From positions 9,434,001 through 9,498,000 of the forward strand of contig CATNEN010000038.1 of NCBI GenBank assembly GCA_950097015.1: DNA of 64,000 nucleotides, in the 5' to 3' direction. Of the stretch, positions 58,488 to 64,000 are shown piece after piece; within the stretch, counting starts at the first letter, position 1, and the number at the start of each line of letters is the position of its first letter. The notes beneath the pieces are model-generated. The model was not told the origin of the DNA and ran no database searches. It saw only the letters and a list, made by a program, of their open reading frames with translations. The translations under genes and the position numbers were made by a program. The stretch comes from Macrostomum hystrix (Eukaryota; Platyhelminthes; Macrostomidae).

Positions 58488-58879
58488 AGCTCGTCTGAAC
58501 GAAAACATTATTTGGCTAATTCACTGACTTAGTTACATTCTTTGGCAACATAAGTTCACAGCTTCAGTAGTCTATTTCTCCATCACATGTAATTCACATT
58601 CACCTGTTTACTCATTTTATAGCAGTCAATTCACAACCCCCGTCACCTGCTCACACGTTCAGTATATGTCAGTCACATTTCGCATTATCAGGTCACTCAT
58701 TTAGCTCTCAGCCAAAACTTCAGTTGCTAAATTAGCATTTGCTAATACCAAATATATTGTATAATAATTGTCCTTTCCCAATTTCGGGAAATTATCTATC
58801 ATCTTATTCAGGTTTACTTAATTAAACATTTATAATAATTTACAGAGTTTAATAGAAGGACATGATCTTCAAGTCCTGG
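58488..58879. other. No feature seen
   Basis: AT-rich stretch between two coding-like relics. It contains loose repeats of cacctg and ttcac, but nothing assignable. Confidence 0.35.
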
Positions 58880-59190
58880 GCGACCGACTAAACCATTAGC
58901 ACCGATATGCAGGCTATATATCGCCCACTACCAGGTGCATACGGAGGCGTACCGGCGAGCCGGGGCGTCTATTGTAGAAAGAAATATAGTATTTAAAAAA
59001 GATTTAATGACTCCTGAGGTTCAGGAGTCCACGTGCAGTTTCTAGGGGATAAGCCTATCAGAGGCTGGATCCAGAAATATTGCATCGTAGAGGAAACAAT
59101 CAATATTTTTGGCGGCATCCAACATTTCAAATTCGCGGCCGCAATATTCAACAACGCTCTAAAATGGACGCCAGAAGATCCGCTAAAAAG
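58880..59190 (+). pseudogene. Second coding-like relic with frameshift
   Basis: One frame reads RLYIAHYQVHTEAYRRAG and IVFKKDLMTPEVQEST up to TAG at about 59042. Overlapping the end, another frame continues FLGDKPIRGWIQKYC and FNNALKWTPEDP. The composition is protein-like on both sides of the shift, as expected of a once-continuous frame broken by an indel. The family is unknown. Origin from the same inserted element as the relic at 57.8 kb is possible. Confidence 0.35.
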
Positions 59191-59900
59191 ACTATACTTT
59201 TATATTCGCCTTCGAGTTTTCGCATTTAACTTTTCCAACTCTGCTCATTTTGTCTGCACGATTTTTTCTGTACAACTTTCAAAACTTTACCTTTTACTTG
59301 CTTTTCTTTCTGCTTACCTTATTGGCTTGCTTTTGTAAATATCTAACTTGTGAACTGGCCATTGTGTACAGTAATTGCTGAAACTGCGCAAAAGAGATTT
59401 TCTCTTTGAAATGCTTTTAAAATGTTTGTAACAGTCAGAAATTGCAAACAGCATATTCTGTACGACATTTTTTTAAATTGCTCTAATTAAAGAGGCTTTA
59501 TAAAATAAGGCCCTACTTTGCTTTTTTACTTATTTTGTTTGGGTGCGCAAAACGATATTTCGAAAAGAAATGCAAAATTCACAGCAAATTACTGCCAGAA
59601 TAGTTAAAAAACGAAAATATGTAATCAAAATCTTTTCTTACAATATAAAATATATAAAGGTGTCCTATTTTTTGTTTTACTTTGTTGCCATTCAAATTCA
59701 GATCGATCCATAAACTCTTCTAGTTTTGAATGTGACCTTGAATCTTAGCTCGTAAAATAGTATACACTGTTTTGGCCTCAGACGATACTAGCACAAGTGA
59801 ATAGCTGTGCTGAGAATTGAGTAGGTTTGAGTGGCAGATAAACATTTTCGGTCAAAAGTGCATCTGCTCTTTGATTTACAAAAAGAATACCCAACTAAGC
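59191..59900. other. Upstream region of the knottin gene
   Basis: AT-rich, with no recognised gene or repeat. It presumably contains the promoter of the small secreted peptide gene at 59901. Confidence 0.4.
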
Positions 59901-60162
59901 ATGTCGCGGTTGTATCAGCTCCTGCTAATCATGTTCGTTCTTTTCACAAGTGAGTCACTTAAAAAGCATTTTCTACGCAAAAAAAAAAATGCGCCCTCGT
60001 AATTTTGGAGTCAAAATTGATCCAATTTCAGCAATACCCCGTGCTGACAGCTGCACACGGCAGTGTTTACCCCTCGGGTACTACTGTAAGCATGAAAATG
60101 CCTGTTGCTCAGGGTACTGCTACAAATTTGATGCTATTCACGGCCAGTGCCGAAAGCCTTGA
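59901..60162 (+). CDS. Small secreted inhibitor-cystine-knot (knottin) peptide, 2 exons
   Basis: Exons are 59901-59949 and 60032-60162, joined in phase 1, giving 59 residues. The first exon is a signal peptide (core YQLLLIMFVLF). The mature part, starting about ADSC, has the cysteine pattern C-x3-C-x6-C-x5-C-C-x3-C-x8-C. The last six match the inhibitor cystine knot spacing and an extra Cys precedes them. It ends CRKP. Animals use this fold for antimicrobial peptides, protease inhibitors, signalling ligands and venom components, and the sequence alone does not say which. The intron is 82 bp. An unpaired seventh cysteine would allow dimerisation. Nothing in the neighbourhood hints at function. 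Confidence 0.75.
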
Positions 60163-60351
60163 GAACCCAAGCAGAAACTTTCTTCAGAAAGTCTACACCG
60201 CGTTACTTCAGTCTACACCATCTCGAAAAATAGCACTTGACAATAGAACCTTTGTCGCTTAAACGTTTTTATTTAAAGCTTTTGCCTCGAAATGCCAATG
60301 AAATATAGTAACAATCATTTAATCCTCTGCGTAGTTAATTAGATAACCGCT
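60163..60351. other. 3' flank of the knottin gene
   Basis: Short AT-rich flank with no specific feature, bounded on the right by a hAT relic. Confidence 0.35.
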
Positions 60352-60418
60352 GGACAGCGGGATGTCGTCTTTTATGTTCTCTCCGCAGCCCACAAGTTAA
60401 TACATTTTCCGACCCCTG
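60352..60418. mobile_element. Relic of the hAT-type MITE (right end)
   Basis: The sequence gtcgtcttttatgttctct...ccgacccctg matches the right subterminal part and terminal repeat of the intact element ending at 10308 (gtcgtcttttaggttctct...ccgacccctg). The left end was not found. Confidence 0.6.
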
Positions 60419-61775
60419 CCCTATAAGGGTACCATTTCATTTATTTAATGGTTCCCCGATACATATTCAGATTTTTATTTGAAATATAACAAACAAACAG
60501 AGTTATATTTATACAGAGACAGAGCCAAACTCTGGCTCTGTCCTACCAAATCACATGAAAATTTACAGTCTTCGAACAGCAAGCGAGTTATCAGTGCATA
60601 TCAAATTCGGAGTCGATTCGTCGTACAGTTCAAAAGTTATTCACGTCTGAACTGTGCGCGCCTATCTCCGCAAAACATTTATATTTGCAATCTTAGATGC
60701 CATGTTTATATTCCGAATAGAGCCACTTTCGCTGCATCAATTTCAACCAAACTTTACAGTTTTCCAACAGCCCTGATCAAGAAATGTTTTAGCATGCTTC
60801 ATTAATTTCCTTTTGGCAGCTGCTTACTGGTACAGAACGACGCTTTTTTATTCTTAGCTTCCCGATCGTCCTTAAAACCCTCCGTCGTATGACTGTATGC
60901 GAGACACAAACGCTGTGTTGGTGAGTGGAAAGAAAACCAAACCTCTTAAAAGTTCTACGAGGCCACTATCGAATGAAATTCAACATGCAAAACTTTGAAA
61001 TCTTTGAGACGCAATCGAATTATCGATTGGTGTGAACTTCACACTTTAATTCACACAAAGTCTGGAGTTTCGAGGCGTCGGACATACCGTAGTCTTTTCT
61101 CTTTAAAATGGAAGAGACTGTGGCTCTACTGCTATAGTCTATGGGCGCAAACAAGATGTCAGAGGCTATTGAGCCCTGTCCTTTTTACTGTACTTGCACT
61201 TTACCAGCATATGGTAAGGAAAGATGACTTCTTTTTAAGATTTAAATGTAAGTCCTTGACCTCCTCCTTGCATTTGTCTTTAAATTCTGTCTAGATCGCC
61301 TTTTCTTAATCCTAAATTCTTGCTATCACAGAAGATTTCTCCTGCGAAATAGCGTCGAAGTGAATCTGCGATTTAGCTGTACGATTATTGTTCTCCGTTA
61401 ATTTTAATAGTGCTATTTTTTGTTCTTTTATATTTAGCTAGTGCTCTATGAAGTGCGTTTTTTATGCTTTTTTGCTTTTTCTTCTGCATATATACAAGTA
61501 GTTGTCTGCCATCTGTCAAAGAGGTAAGTTTTTTTATATTACTCGGGCGTGGTGGAGAGGGCCACTCTAGAAATCAGAAGACCGACGCCCCAAAAAGAGC
61601 AGCAGTTATAGCGAACTCTGTTACGTCGTGTATGTTTAACGCAAGCCCTAATAGAATGCACCTTCCCATGATAAGCAGTGACACTGGCAAGCCCTCAATG
61701 CTGTCATTATTTTTTTTGTTATTTATTCAGTAATAAGGTAAACAAGATTTTTATAGTATTCGAATTTAAATATCC
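60419..61775. other. No confident gene
   Basis: A possible signal-peptide-like exon (LFCFFFCIYTSSCLPSVKE followed by a GTAAGT donor, about 61464-61524) is present, but no partner exon joins it convincingly. Otherwise unassigned. Confidence 0.35.
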
Positions 61776-61782
61776 AATTAAC

Positions 61783-62505
61783 AGATTGATCGAGCTATTC
61801 GTGAAGCAGCGGAAGCCTTTCCACGACCGACAGACTTTCGAAGATCGAAGCCTTTCTTCGAATTACTCTTTCGCCGTCTGCGAATGCGCAACCGTGTTCG
61901 TCAGCGCAACATGCTATGGGCACGCATAAACATTATATCCCAGAGAGCAAAGCAACTCAAGTGCTGATCTGCCGCAGGGGCGCAACACGGAGATGGAGAT
62001 GACTGCAGCTCGGAGGGATCAGAGTCTAATTCTGACTCTGTAAGTAAGCAAAGTTCGATAAATAGCATGGAAGGAATTTTGACGAGAACGCACAGCAAGA
62101 GAATCGCAACTTTGAGCTAAACCATGAATCTCAAAGTCAAGAAGAAGAACATTTTGTCTGTAACCAGTCAGGAAACAGTAAAGAAATAGAGATTGACTTA
62201 GAAGCTAATGATGTAAAGAACATTGGTTTGCAAATGGTTGAGACACGATTTGAATTTTTTTCGTCCGGATACGAACAAAGCAATCAGTAAGGCAATGCGA
62301 AGGATTTCAACTGCGTTTTAGTATTTTCTGGTTACAACCATATAAAATCCCCGGACTCCAGAAAGCAAAAAAACTAGGTTTTGGACGAACGAACGACACA
62401 CGAAGAGAGACAAAAATTTAAAACACAAATTCGCAAAGTCGGAGCTACGGAGGCTTACCGCAAAAAATTGTGCTCAAGCTACAATTTGCCGTACTTCTTA
62501 TAAAA
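61783..62505 (+). pseudogene. Third coding-like relic with stops and frameshift
   Basis: After an acceptor-like taacag (61782) one frame is open and protein-like: IDRAIREAAEAFPRP, FELLFRRLRMRNRVRQRNML, then one TGA, then an acidic GDGDDCSSEGSESNSDS. From about 62070 the coding character moves to another frame (NFDENAQQENRNFEL, SKEIEIDLEAND) and stops near 62290. A last piece reads VLDERTTHEERQKFK and YRKKLCSSYNLPYFL, with a stop near 62502. The basic then acidic layout suggests a nuclear or transposon protein, but no family is recognised. Confidence 0.4.
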
Positions 62506-64000
62506 AACTTTGATTCATTTAAAACACTTGGTGTTATGAAAAATGTACGAGGGTCACTCGTACGGCGCCTTATTTGTGCTGAGGAGCGACTGCACAACAG
62601 TATGTCCTTTTAATTCCTTTTAATTCATCCCCTTCAATTACGTTATATTTCATCAGAAAACTTTTTATTCTAATATACACCGGCTCACACTTCTATCTAA
62701 TCTCCATCTCCGTCGAGCAGAAAAGGTGTGTATCATAGATTCTTCAAGGTCGAATGATAATTCCAAAGGACTGATGCGTATTGTGGATCGCTGGAAGTAA
62801 GTCTACACCAGATTTTTGTAAAAAATAATGCAATAAATATCCTATGAACTACTGGGGACGGCAGTCTCACTGCGAGCGCCGGAAATCCTGGGTTTCTGAT
62901 CCCAAGTTGGAAGGGAATCAGGCCATAATCCCCCAGTCTGCTGTCCACTGTCTGCCGAGCTGTCGCCAGGTATGGGTCAGGTGTGACCCAAGGGTGTCTT
63001 TTTGGGGTGAAAAACTATGGGTTTTTATAGTGGAGAAAACAAGAATGACGCAAGTGAACCGTGATGGAAAGTCCCCGTTTATCCAACCTTTGCGCTTCAC
63101 GCTGCGCAGTGTACGATCGAGCCCTGATTGGCCCCACGTTGTACAGTAAGCTTGGGGGAAGTGAGGTGGATAGTATTACACATTAGTTGCGTTTGGGAAA
63201 TGTACCGGTGGGTTCGCGAAAATTAAAAGGAAATCTGAAGGTTATTTAAGCTTTCGTCACGCTCGATCGAACCAGAACAATGGGAAGTGGAAGTGGTGGT
63301 TTAAAGAGTATGTTTCAATGTTTATTATTGATGACTTGTAATTTATTGCACGCGCACTCAATTTCCAACCCCCATGTGCTGAATCATTTTCTCTCTCTAC
63401 AGCTGCAACCCATTCTTGGGCTTCTGCATGTACGTTTTTTGCCCACTCCAATTTAAATTGATTTAAATAGACTTGGTCGTTAGCAGCGCTGAGAGTGACT
63501 GCGTCGTTTTATAGCCTATAGTTTCAAAGCTCAATTGACGGCCTATTTCAATAGTTGAGAGCTAGCTCACAAACAAGTGGAGTGGACGTTTTAAGGGGTC
63601 TGCGATATTAAAGCGATGACTCAACGAGTCACGTGTTTCGAGCTGCCCTTCCATTATTCTATGATGAAAACTGGCTGGTAATGGGAAAAATAGCGATCCC
63701 CAACACGCAGGGTGAGAGAGAGAGCCGCCGGAGGCGATCCAAGTCCAGATGCAAGACCTCAAAAGAGAAAAATACCAGGAGCGAACAATAGCATCCCTAG
63801 TCAGTGGGAAATACATTAAACAGGTAGAATACAAAAGTCACTAAGCTAAGTTACAGACTAGCGACTCACTTCATACTTGTATTTCCTCGTTAATCCGACG
63901 AAATTTATGACGCAATTATAAAGTTTGATTATGACACAAACTAAGAAACGCAGCAAAACTGGATTAAGAGAACTATGAAATTTTGGGCATTTATGATTTC
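62506..64000. other. No confident gene
   Basis: AT-rich to mixed sequence. A minus-strand frame near 63400-63470 (LEWAKNVHAEAQEWVAAVE) looks protein-like but is isolated. No repeat array or SINE was seen. Confidence 0.35.

Noticed and set aside
61464-61524. A signal-peptide-like first exon with a GTAAGT donor
   Set aside because: No downstream exon joins in a matching phase with a supported frame; the hydrophobic run may be chance in T-rich DNA.
63279-63460. A two-exon micro-protein starting MGSGSGGLK, or an antisense frame LEWAKNVHAEAQEW
   Set aside because: The two readings compete on opposite strands, both are very short, and neither shows a known domain or further exons.

Overview
This is nuclear DNA from a small animal. 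Its genes are split by short GT-AG introns and encode metazoan proteins: TBP, MORC, FBXO21, multi-CUB and EGF-like membrane proteins, and a death-domain adaptor. The gene content, compact introns, many minisatellites and two tRNA-derived SINE families fit a lophotrochozoan, possibly a free-living flatworm. That placement is inference; no rRNA, mitochondrial or other diagnostic marker is present. All exon models were built by hand from splice signals and reading-frame phase.

Layout. 1-4.3 kb: edge minisatellite, a fold-back element and a SINE. 4353-6337 (+): type II membrane glycosyltransferase-like gene. 6.5-7.75 kb: two minisatellites. 8602-15999 (+): FBXO21, with a hAT-type MITE, a 28-bp repeat array and SINEs in its introns. 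17097-19260 (-): a death-domain-only adaptor with a repeat-filled intron. 20.0-21.2 kb: a 12-bp CTAG satellite. 21.5-24 kb: a dead mariner and a broken CUB receptor. 27652-35059 (+): an intact nine-CUB receptor. 36117-37133 and 40035-42218 (+): two tandem EGF-type membrane proteins. 42828-43448 (-): an intronless orphan. 46510-51795 (-): MORC. 53504-54160 (-): TBP. 55-64 kb: AT-rich, with a fold-back element, a small secreted knottin gene (59901-60162) and several degraded coding relics.

How the genes relate. TBP, MORC and FBXO21 are housekeeping or regulatory genes with no obvious link to their neighbours. The middle 20 kb is different. It holds a receptor with nine CUB domains encoded by interchangeable phase 1-1 exons, a decayed paralogue of it, two recently duplicated EGF receptors, and a MyD88/IRAK-like death-domain adaptor nearby. 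This looks like a young, turning-over cluster of cell-surface recognition genes. A shared pathway is inference only.

The strongest discoveries are the adaptor (rebuilt from three exons), the nine-CUB gene with a YxxM cytoplasmic motif, the EGF pair, the knottin gene, and the hAT MITE whose interior is a minisatellite and which is bounded by a perfect 8-bp target-site duplication.
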